The notes beneath the pieces are model-generated. The model was not told the DNA's origin. It did not search any database and was given only the letters and a program-made list of their open reading frames with translations. The position numbers were made by a program, and so were the translations under genes. Positions 25,358 through 37,600 of a stretch of DNA of 64,000 nt are shown piece after piece. How positions within the stretch are numbered: the stretch's first letter is position 1; every line of letters begins with the position of its first letter. The stretch is from Cyclospora cayetanensis (Eukaryota; Apicomplexa; Conoidasida; Eucoccidiorida; Eimeriidae): contig NW_020312259.1 in the NCBI RefSeq assembly GCF_002999335.1, positions 124,001-188,000 of the forward strand, written 5' to 3'.

Positions 25358-28300
25358 CGTGCGTGCGTATGTGTGTGCGTCTTAAGGAGTTATGGCAAGC
25401 GGGGCGTGGGCTTGTCTGGACGAGTTCAACCGGTTGGATATAGAAGTCTTATCAGTGGTGGCTCAGCAGCTGCTGAACATGCGCCACACGCTCATGAAAG
25501 CCCAAGGAGCTGGGGAGCCTACACATGCCGTAGTTCAGAGCAAAGTAGGAAGCTGGATTTGTTTATGGTTGACATTTTACATATATGTATACACGTGCAT
25601 GCATTTATGCGCACAAGCTTTGGAGATCCAAGCGAGCTAGGTCACATACGAACACCTTAAAATATACCTGTATGCTAGAGGCAAGGGAGGTCCTAGGAGA
25701 TCGAGCCCTCAGTGCCGTTTATGTGCGCATGTCTGCGTGACCTATTGGGCAGTGTGTGCGTTTACAGAGGATCTTCGTGCCTCCACGTAAATGCACATGC
25801 TTTGCGTATTTGAGTTTCTGAGGAAGCCTCTAAATATATCCGCGTCATTGAATTTGGGAGGCTGTACCCCTGGGAACACTCTTTCCGCCCTGACTTTCTC
25901 TCTGGAGGAGGCTTGGTTCTCTTTCTCTGTTCTCGCCCCATAGTTCGATATTTGTGCTAAGGCTCTTAATCATGGTCCTTCCTGTTTCTTTTAGGAGCAA
26001 GGAGACATGCGTGTAGCTCATGCGACATCTGCCCCTCCGCGAGGCTGTTTTAGCTGCGGCGTCTTTGTGACCCTAAACCCCAACTACGCGGGAAGGGCCG
26101 AGTTGCCAGATAACCTCCAAATGCTCTTTCGCCCCGTTTCCATGGTCATCCCGGACTTTGCAACGATAGCCGAAATCACAATATTCTCCGAGGGCTTCAA
26201 CGATTCGAAGCTACTCGCCAATAAATTCGTGAAGTTCTTCAGACTCTGTTCAGAACAAGTACCCGATCTCGCGCAGCACAGCATTCGGCGTTGGCTATAT
26301 CTAACGGTCTAAGTGGTGTCTTAATTGTATTTTGTTGTTGCTGCTTGCTGCTTGTTGTGCCTAGGTGCGCAACTATACCTTTCTGCTCCCCACTGGGTGC
26401 CTCTCTTGCTCATTGCCTGCTTCTCCTTCCTATAGCTGCGTGTTTAGGGTTTAGCGCTCTGTCTTGGCCTTGTGGAGTCATGCAGCTGTCTCCTCAAGTG
26501 CACTACGACTTTGGACTTCGGGCAGCCAAAGCAGCCCTTCTGAGGGCGGGAGAACTGCGGCGCAGCGGGGCTTGCGACTCCGAAGAAGCAGCCCTGGCCC
26601 GAGCCATCAGGTTAGAGTTCCTCGTTTTGGAAATTGTACACCACACTACTACTCGCAGCGCAAGCTGCTACACTACAGTGTGCCTTTAAAGAACTGGCTT
26701 GCGGTGAAAAATGGTAAAAGGTTTTGTAGTTTTCAACGTGTCATTCACGCGGTTTTGTGCCGATGACTCAGCTTTTTCTTGCATCCGTCCCCAGCCTCAT
26801 GTGCATGGCATGAGGATGACGCCTGCCGGTAACATTTGCTTAGAGCCATATGTGAGAAGGCAGGTACTGCAGCCCCCTGCATTACTCACTGTGCATGATC
26901 AGGGAATCTAATGAGCCCAAGTTTACTGCAGAGGATCGCCCCATCTTTTATGCCCTCCTCGCTGACTTTTTCCCGACGGTCCCTCAAGAGGGAAGCAGAG
27001 ACACAGTCCTCACGAGCGCCATCACCGAGGCCATGACAAACCTCGAGTACGCACCCTAGGAACCGTAAATGCTAAGCGGCAGTGACCCTTGCACACATAT
27101 TCTGTGTCCATGATTTGGGTTTTTGGTTTGTGCGGTGCTCTCGTGCTGATCCCAGCTTAACTCCCAGGGAAGAGAACGTGCAGATGGCGTTACACCTGCA
27201 TCAGCTACTCAAGTCCCGGCGGGGCGTGATTTTGCTTGGAGAAGCCATGTCAGGTAAGAGCAGTATTATCTCGTCTTTGGCTGCTGCACTGGCGAGCCAA
27301 AAGGCCCAGTACACTGCGCTTTCCCAGCCAGGAAACGTGATCGAAGGGATCGACACGGAAACTGAGCCTTTGGAAAGCAGCAGAGACACTCACGCCTCAA
27401 CCGACGACTCCGACGGAGAGACAGAAGACGGTGGACCTTGCCCGAGCGAAAGCGGAGAACGCTCCGCGGAGCTCCAGGACACTGTACACTGCCGAGTGCT
27501 GAATCCCAAGGCTCTAGAGATCTCCGAGCTACTAGGGGAGTTCAACCCCATGACAAAAGAATGGAAAGATGGTGTATCTAGTGCCATTTTGAGGGACTTT
27601 GCTTACAGTGAAAGCCCCGCGGCACACCAGTGGATCCTCTTTGATGGGCCTATCGACTCCCTTTGGGTTGAGTGCTTAAACACCGTGTTGGACGACAATC
27701 AAATGCTCTGCCTTGCCAACGGTCAGGAGAAAAGCAAGGAAGAATAAGGCCTGGGGTTAAGCTCGCTAGGTCTCGCGCCAATGAGCAAGGTTTTAGAAAT
27801 CGGATATCAGAGTCTAGGGTTATGACTCAGGCGTTAGGTCGAGGTGTTTTCAAATGGTAGACCCGGACCAATAGATTTTTAGTCAACATACAGAGCAAGT
27901 TCGACGCTCCAAATTGCAACCTTTTCCAGCCTTAGATACGGTGCATCTCTGCTTGGATCCTAGTTTTTACTGGGTGCACTTTGCATGCTTATGGCTGCAC
28001 GTAGGCGAGCGCATAAAGCTGACACCATCCATCCGTTTGTTGTTCGAAGTCTCCGACCTCTCTGCGGCTTCTCCCGCAACTGTCAGCCGCTGCGGAATGC
28101 TCTTCGCCACGCAGCAGGCACTTCATTGGAGAGACGTCATGGAGTCTTGGTTTACCAGGTCTGACCGACAAGTGCACGATGCTTTTGCCCCTCCCGACTT
28201 TTCTGTTGGCACTCTCTTGCACCCAGTTTTCGCCCCGCTTTTCCATCCACCATGTGCTACGGTAAAGCAACAGAGGTACAGACGACGTCTTGCTCCTTTC

Positions 28301-31300
28301 TTCGCCCCTCACGTGCCGTATCTGTCTTCTGTGTTGGTGTTTATGCAGGCTGAGAGACAGGGTGTGCAAAGAGTTTATTGAGACCCTGCGGGGGCTATTT
28401 AACCTCTCTATCCCGCCATGTGAGGCCTTTCTGCAGGCGGACCGACTCACTAGGGATGCTGAGGGCAGCTACAGCAGAAACAGCCACTGCAAACCAACAT
28501 CCGTCTCTATTGTTTCGTCGATCTGCCGTATGCTGGGCGCACTACTCGAGCTTCCGGTGGACCCCTGTACCGCAGCACAGAGACAAAACAACAACAAGAA
28601 CCAAAGTGACGCGAAGAGTACGGATACGCTGAAAACTAATTACATAACCCCTCGCTAGATTTTAGAAGGCACCCACAGACCTGGACGCGGGGGTTAGGGT
28701 GGCAATCAAGCTCCAAACTCCATGTGTAGGGCTCATAAAGTGTCCCCTCAAAATCGTTTTGCCAGAGCACATTGAGGGCTTGAGAGAACAAGCTTCATGG
28801 CTTGAGGCTTGAGCTCTGTGTTCAATCAGGCCGCCACCTCTCCCAGCGCGCGAGTTCGGTTAACGCCGCAGCGGCGGTGTGCCTGTACACCTCGGAGCAG
28901 CTGTTGTTTTTGGCAGCCCCCTGCTTCTTTTTCTGCTTTGTTTGGACCGTTGGCGGCGGAGCCGATCCGGGGACTCAAAAGGCATTCTCCCGCTTTTGCG
29001 AGGACGTGTTTGACGGCCATATATTGCTGCCCAAAGGCGGAGACGCAATAGATTTTTGCTTTAATTTTGAGTTGTCGCCTTCTAAGAGGAAGGCTGGCCA
29101 TTGCAGGAGCTTAGCTGCGCATACATTCGAGGATGATTTCATAGCAGACAAGCCTCCTCAGAGCCAAGAGAATCCGAGTACCCTAAATAGCCCAGAGGCA
29201 ATGGAAAAAGCACAGAGACTCAAGAACTACTTCGTACTCTGGGAGAAAACGATCCCTGAATTCAAACTCGATCCAAGCCAATCGTTTCACACTCTGCTCA
29301 TTCCAACCAAAGAGACAGTCCGTGCTCTCACCCTCATGGAGATACTCACAAGAGGAAAAGTCCCAATTCTTCTTACAGGTACAAACTTTCTAGCAGCATT
29401 CTTGAAGCCACTGACTGTATTCACTATAATTTACTGCCCTTCCAGCACGGCGCTACGTTTTAGATATAAGGGATTTTAGAGTTCACACGCCCATCAGCGT
29501 TTGCATGAGGGCTAGGAACTATAATATGAGTTTATGATTTGCTCTAGGCCCCAGTGGGTCGGGAAAGACGGTGCTAGCTAGGGAATCGCTGCGCAAGAGA
29601 CGGGAGGGAGAAGAGTGTTTCGTCATTACTCAGAGCTTCTCCTCCCACATGCAGCCTGCAACTGTGCAGGCTCTAATAGAGTCCAAACTCGAGACAAAAA
29701 GAAAAGCCATGGTAAAACTTTAGACCCTATGCCCACGGCCCTGTTCAGAAAATGACAGACAGCAATACAGTAGATTGAGCGATGCATTGTAGGCTCTGCT
29801 GTAGTACTCCTGTATGCCGGTGTCCTCGATTTATAGCAAACCGGGGAGCTGCCTGACTCTTTTAGAGCTGCGGGTCTAGGGTTTGTGGATATTCGGCTGC
29901 AGCTAGGACCCCCAGCCAGTCAAGATTGTATCGTATGGATAGACGATGCCAATTTGCCTCTTCCGGATTTGTATGGCTCTCAGCCCACTGCAGAGCTTCT
30001 CAGACAAATGGAGGAATTCAAAGTGCAACCCCAGCACTGATCCGTCTAACCAAAGTCTTTAAGCGCTCTGGGGCGACAGTGGGCTGCTGAAAGAATAATT
30101 CTTCTTTTTCTGTATAGCAGAGGTATTTAGCTGCCAACTAGTGAGCGCCTGTAAACGGTTGCTTGGGTTTCCAGTTTACGGACGATGCGGAAGATTGAGC
30201 TCTGTACTTTATTACATTCAGGGGTTCTATGACAGAAAGCGCATTTATTGGAAGGGATTGGAGCGAGTGCAATTTGTGATTTCTGCGGCATCTCCTTCCA
30301 CGGGAAGGCAGCCTCTCCCCTCCCGGGTTTCTCGACACTTCCACAGCCTCTTTGTTGCGGAGCCGGATGAAATTTCATGCCAAAAAATGTTTCTTGCCTT
30401 GCTTGATACACATTTCGCACACGTGGTAAAATTTGGAATTCAAACATAATTCCTACATTTTCCCACTAGCTAAACTAGAGAATATTCTTTAGTAAGAGAA
30501 ATGCTGGGCTTGATTTAATAGTCTGACTTGGTAAGTTTCACCTCAGGGAGTCAATCCGGAGATTCGCGTCCGTGCCAAGTCCGTTGTCAGCGCCAGCGTT
30601 GGTAAGACCCTCAGACTTTATTCTGTCGGTGCACATGCTCTATTTGGGATCCGCGAACGATCAGAACTTGCGGGCTCCACATCTCTGCCAGAGATGAGAA
30701 TCCAAGATTTAATGGTGGTTTTTGCTTTTTGCGTAGAGCTGTATCGTCGGGTGAAGGAGACTCTACTGCCTACCCCGTCGCGGCCAGTTTATCTCTTCAA
30801 CTTCCGACACCTTAAAGGCCTTTTCCAGGGCCTCCTCACAGCAGATGCTAATGCTCTTACTCCAAGAAATGCCATCGCCAGGTGATGCTTCAAATTTGTA
30901 GCATACTGCACTGGCTACAAGGTTACTGCGTCTTCCTAGGAAACGTTTGCCCATTCGATTCCCTAAGCTGTTCATAGGTGCTGCATAGCAGCAATGTGAA
31001 CTGGATTGGCTTCATCTAGAAGTTCGAAGCTGTGTCGTGTAGGCTCATATGAATTTGTCTCAGATTGTGGCTACACGAGGCATCACGAATCTTTGGAGAT
31101 CGCCTGATGGGACCCGACGAGCGGCAGTGGTTGGAAGGAGAAAAGACGGAGATTGTAGCTCGCAAGCTCTGCTACACGGAGGCCTCGAATGGGGGCTTGC
31201 CAAAGGCTCCCACGATGTGGGGAGACTGGTTTGTTCCTGGTCAGAAGGCGTACAGAGAGGCGCCTCCTCGGCAACAGTTGCTAAAGCTCCTTGAGGCGGC

Positions 31301-31609
31301 AAACTTGGAGGCTGTCAGCCGGTTGCAGCAGAAGGGGAGGGGTCCGGAAGCGGCTGCGGTAGCTCCACAGCAGATTGTCTTTTTCTCAGAGATCATCGAG
31401 CACCTTGTGGCTCTTTGTAGGGTTCTGCAGCTTCCCCAAGGACACGCGGTGCTGCTGGGTGTGGGGGCGACGGGCAAGCAAAGCGTCGCCAGGCTCGCTG
31501 CATGCATTCGGGACCTAGAACTGGTAGGGAAGCCGTGGGAACGCTGGGAACTTCCAAACAAAGCACTTGTAGAGTCACGAGCTTGGGTAAATAGCGACGA
31601 ACGGCGTCT

Positions 31610-31664
<55 letters not shown>

Positions 31665-34600
31665 GTTTGCATAAGAAACCAGTGCGATTGGCGAGGTGTG
31701 GGCACAGATTCATTAACCAAATCAGAAATTGTAGTTCGCACTAAGGGTCGGTGCACCTTGGTTACCGAACAATTCAGAAGTTCCTAAGAGAAGAGATCTT
31801 GGCACGACTATACATGGGATCGAGTTCGAATCGGGGGGAAAATGGGGGGTCGAGGATGAGGGGCATACATGCGAATTCACGCGCTCTCGGGACTCCCTAG
31901 CTGCGATCCTTTCTAAAGGGCTAGTGGTGGTTGAGCTAAAAGAGCTTCCAGACGTGTGTTTTAAGCTGTGCTGAGGATTTCAGATAGAACTTCAAGGTCA
32001 CGCTGTTGACCCAAACACATCGGGGACGCCTCGGCGAAACCCCCACCAGCAGATCCCCGGGAGCAGTGTCAGCGATCCCAATAGTGCAAATACTAGCATC
32101 AGCGATGGCACCAGTAACAGCATGGCAATAGAAAGGTTTCGAGAAGAGCTGAGAGCGGTCCTTTTAGGCACCGGGCTGAGCGGAGGAAAGGAGACACTGT
32201 TCCTAATCAACGACAGCCGTATCTCAGAGGAAGCCATCCTCGCGGATGTAGATGCCATTGCAAACATTGGAGAGGCAAGCCTGAGGATTAACACACTCTG
32301 GCTGTAGGCTCTAGACCTAAAGAACAAGCAGTGCTTTAGTGGTGGAAAGCTAGATGACCCTAAGCGGCCGCCTTGGGGCCTCCTTTTTGCGTTGAGCATC
32401 TATATCTAGCAGTTAGCACTGGAGGCCTACAAACATGTGTGCAGATTCCGGATCTGTTTGAGGCAGACGCTGTAGACAGGATCGTGTCCGATTTGACTGC
32501 ATCTGCCGTTACTTCTGGGATCAAGACCGCCGGCATTCTCAACACTGAGGCGGTGCTCTCGCTGTTCAAGGAAAATATCCTTAACAAATTGCGCATTTGT
32601 CTCTGTCTCTCACCCATTGGGGGGGCCTTGCGCCGCAGACTCAGGCTGTATCCCGGCCTCACCAAGACCTTTGCCGTGCAGTTCTTCGAGGTGTGGGGCC
32701 CCGCTGCCCTCACAGATGTGGCAGTACACCTCTTCTCTGCTGCTGCTCTCCAGCAGCCGCAGCTGCATGCGCAGCAATACGAGCAGCAACAGCAGGCAAA
32801 GATGCGCCTCTCGGAGTTGTGTGTCGCGATACACTGTAGTGTCGAGAAGGAGGCAGAAATGCTCCTACAGCAACACGGCCGAAGAATTTATACAACCCCG
32901 AAGGCATTCCTGGACCTCATCGCTCTCTTCTCCATTGTAAACTATGAAGTTCAAGCCTTTATGGCTTAGCTCAAAGGCAGTTTTAGGCCCAATCGCTTTT
33001 GCAAGGCATTTTCGAGTGCATTGATGAGAGTCTAAAGGGGACCGTAATATAGACAAGCGTGCACTACAAATCCCTATACATATAGCCTCTACAGCCTACG
33101 TCATACTATTCTGTGCTGAACATGTCATGTTTCAGCTCCTGGCAGAGCGGCGAGATCGTCTCCGAGCGAAGCTGGAGGTCATGAGTTCAGGCATTGGACA
33201 GCTGGAGGCTGCGACCGCTCAAGTCAACAAACTGCAGGGCGAACTCCAGCAATTAGAGCCAGTCCTTCAAGACAAACAAGTCAAGGCAGAGGCGTTGCTA
33301 AAGGTGTAGCATGACAGTGGAATTGGCACAGAGCATAGAGATTGGGGCATGTGGTGGCAGCCATTATTTTGGGGCCGATTCTGGCACTACGCTTCTCGCC
33401 GCATCAGGCATTCACTCTGACCTTCGACCCAGATAATCGCGTTCTCCGTGTAAAGCTTGGAAGCGTAAATGTCGGGGTTGTCGTACGCAGCAAGTTGAGG
33501 CAGACAAGGCCCTGGTTGATGCCGAAAGGAAGAAGGTTATGTTAGAGGAAGAGGTTGTGGGGGAGCAGCGAAGAGAAGCCTCTGCACTTCAAGCAGAGGC
33601 CCAGCACGAATTTGAGGAAGCAATGCCAGCCCTTGAGGCAGCCCTCGGTGAACCGTCATTTATGAGCTTCAGCTCTGAACACAATTCCCTACAGCCTTCA
33701 GCCTACCAAATAGCAATCGGTGCTAGAGCGTAGAACGTTAATGAGTGTGGCTTGATGGGGATACGCACTATACCCGTAGCCCAGTGAATAGTTGCACACA
33801 AAGAAATACACGCTTTACACTTCACTACATAACTTCTTGTGCTGGACAGTCGTCCGTGGCCGCTCTGGCCGCGCATCGCAAATTTATATTGATATCCACA
33901 TCTACCAGCATTCGAGTCGCTTAACTTCCACCTCAAATCCACTCCACTGCACCAATAAATGCAGACCTGCCATGTTTTACGGCATCCCCCATTTTCGCGT
34001 CGAAATTGCAGCGTCGCTCGACTCCCTCGACAAGAGAGATATAACGGAGATAAAGTCTTTCTTCAAGCCACCGCCTCTCGTTATGATAACTATGGAGGCT
34101 GTCTGCACCATTTTAGGCGAAAAGACAGACTGGGAACAATGCAGAAAAGTTCTCTCGGATACAGGTTTGTCTATTTATTAAGGATGTGTATACAGGCCTT
34201 TGCCAATTTGGAGAGATGGAGCTGTTGTTGGTTGGTTCACCAGTCATCAACGGCGATTTAGATAGGTGCATGCCAAGATGTGTATATACATGTGAAGAAC
34301 TTGGCACATATGGTCTGGGGTTTGTATCTGGCCCCCAGGATTTTTGAATCGGCTAATGGCTTTCGACAAAGATCATATTCCTGGTGCCACCCTCAAGAAG
34401 CTCGAGAAAATTGTTCAACGGTATCCCCGACGGCTTGACTCTGCACGTTAAATCCTAAACTGCTGCATATTCTCGCTGCATTTCGTCTGGCGTGCCTTCC
34501 TCAGCAATATATGCATAAACATGCATAAATATACGAAGTATACGTTTATTGTTTCAGAAGTGTCTGCGCGTACATACGGATGCATGTACAAACAAACATG

Positions 34601-37600
34601 CACAAAGTTTTTTGCCGCCCTTGCTAGCTAGCAAATGCATGCGTCGAAATTTTTCAGCCTTTGATTTTCTGTAGGCAGTTGTATCTGCGTTGGTCACAGA
34701 TGCATCGTCATCTGGTTGAACACATTTGAAGTACAGATGTTCATACGGCTTATTTCGTCGGCTGCATGAGAATTGTATTTGCGGCATCCCAAAGATGCAG
34801 GTTTGCTTCAAAGGCACGGTAACGGGTTGCGGAAATTCTTGAATGGCAGTTTAGCGCTTTGAGCCTAGTGTTCATGCGTGCCAGGGCTGACTTTACGCCT
34901 GAAGTGGTTGGGAAGCAGTCGGTTGCGGCAATGTCCCTTTGCATGTGGGTTTTGGCTATCAACAAATATGCAAAGATATCCAAGGAGGTCGAGCCCAAGA
35001 GGATGAAAGTAGAAGAACTTAATAAAAAGGTGCGTATTTCAAGCCCTTAATTCTAAGGAGAATCAGTATTTCACAAGGTTGCACCCTAAACGGCACTTCC
35101 TCACAGGAAACGCTACATCTTAATGCCAAGGCGTCAATCCTTAAATCCGAATTTCCTTGCTGCCGTGCGCACGTTGGAGTGTATGCATAGCTCGCCGAGG
35201 CTGACGAAGCTCTGCGCGAGGCTCAAGCGCGCTGCCGTGCGGTGGAGGCGAAGGTTGATGAAATGGAATTGGAACTGCAACAGCAGATAAGGGAAAAGGA
35301 ATCCTTGGAACAAGAAACAAGGCTGTGTCAAACACGACTCCAAAGGGCCAGCTTCCTTACAAAGGGGCTCGCCGAGGAAGCGGTGTGCCTCCCTATGCCC
35401 TAGCCCTCGCCTTGACCCCGAAGGACAGGCTCGTACTTGCAGCGCACGGACAGTTGGATCAAGCGAAAGCCAGCACACATCATCCTGAACACACGGGCAC
35501 AGAACCCTTTGGCTGCCTATCCAATTGCAGAGAGTTCGGAGTTGGGGGTGAACGTTTGTTCGTTTTCTTCAGGTTCGTTGGAGGGACTCTCTTTCCACTG
35601 CAGCACAGCACTTGGAGTCACTGGAAGGGGACGTCCTTTTAACAGCTTCCAGCATCATCTACTTAGGACCCTTCACCGGCTTTTACAGAGACAGACTGCT
35701 GGAGTATTGGCAGCAAGTGCTGCGGCAGAAGCAGCTCCCCCACAACCCAAGCTTTGACATCCGAGAGATAATGTCCAACCCGATTGAGCTGAATGAGTGG
35801 CATATGCAGGTAGGCACTCTGCTTTCAAGCAAAATAGCTTTGCGGCGTTCCGCAGTACCAACTGGAACGCTGCGAAGGCTTTTGATATTTCTGTTGCGAC
35901 CTCATGAGCATCCACAACTGCAGCAATATCCGCATACGCAACATGAATCAAAGCGACAATGGGGCAAAAGCTTGCAGAAACAAAGGCCGCAGAAAGATTG
36001 AATTGGGTGTATGGGTAAATCTTTTTAGGGATTGCCTGGTGATGCGTCTTCGACATTTAGTGGGATTGTTGTTTCCGCTGCGCTTTCCATCGGGAGGGTG
36101 CCCTTGGCAGTAGACCCTCAGCAGCAAGCGAAAAGGTGGCTTAAAGCAAAAGGGAAAGAGGATGGCCTCAAAGTCGTGTCTCTCCAAACACACAAGCTCC
36201 ACAACATCCTCACGTCCTGCGTCCGACTAGGGCAGCCCCTGCTCGTGGGCCACCACTCATCCTAGTCCATAATAAAAAGTCGAAAGATTCTGCCTGTGGT
36301 GCAATGATACATGCGCGACTAGTAATTGCAGTCAAAACCTTGTAAGGGCGTCCAGTCAAGACATGATTGCTGCTGTACATTCAGGTAGAGGATATAGAGG
36401 AAGATATACCTCCAATGTTTGCTGCTCTATTGCAATTACCTATACGACGTCCGGTGACATCCAGGGACCCTACAACGGTAATGCTCGGGGGAATGGAAAT
36501 TCAGCAGGACTCTCACTTTCGACTTATGTTTTCCACGAAGCTTGAAAACCCGCATTACCTCCCAGAGGTTGCAATGCAGGTACAAGCCCCAAGTTCGCAC
36601 ACAAACGGCCATAATCTTCAGGAGCCTTACTTCTTTACGAATCCACAGCAATCGTTGGCTGTTAATAGGTCTTACTGGCTGCTTTGGCCTTCGTACATAT
36701 CAGACAGAGTTGAGCCTCTGAAGCCTGCACAGCATTCCCGTACGCGTAGAATCCAAGGGTACACAAAGGTCGTGCGGCTTCGTTCAGTGTCATTCGTTTA
36801 GCCAACTGAGTCAAAGATCTTAGGCTTCTAGGTTTTGGGCTTCAGGTGTGCTTAGTAAACTTCTCGGTAACGCGAGAAGGGCTTGAGGCTCAACTATTGG
36901 CGGAAGTAGTCTTGTTGGAAAACCCTGACGCCGAGCAGCAGAAGACGCAAATACAAATACGCAACGCCACGGACCAAAGACAGCTACAAGAACTCGTATA
37001 TCTCTCACATCTTAACTCATCAATTATGCACGTTTGGGCTTTGTTGTAAATCAAATGCCAAAATCTTAAAGAAATGGTATGGCTCGTGCGTATTTGGAGT
37101 ACATGCTACTTTGGCTGGGCTGCTCCACGCCAACCAAAGAGTGTCACTATCTAAAGCGTTTGCATCGTCACCAACAGAGGTCTTCAGCTAAGACTGTACC
37201 GGATAGGGATTAAAATTAAGGCTAGGACTTTACCCTTAAAGACTTGGTGTTTGATAGGAGGAGACTATGCTGCGTCTCTTGTCGGACTCGACGGGGAACA
37301 TACTGGACGACGGGCAACTAACGGAGACGCTGCAGCAGGCTCGCAGCACTGTGGATGGGATTAAAGAAAGACTTCAGCAAGCAGAATCCATAATGACACG
37401 GGTAGAAGAGGCCAGAGCTGCCTTCAAACCCGTCGCCTTCAGGGGCTCGTACTTGTTCTTCGTGGTGCAAGAGCTCAAGAAGCTCGACTGCATGTACACC
37501 TCAAGTCTGAGCATCTTTGTAGAAGCCTTCACTGGAGCCATCAGTGCAGCCACACCCGAACAACAACGAACTCACGTTACTAATCCCTCTCAAACAAAAA

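Noticed and set aside
31810..31860. tRNA B-box-like GAGTTCGAATCGG
   Set aside because: No matching A box, acceptor stem or cloverleaf could be drawn around it. It lies within the dynein gene.
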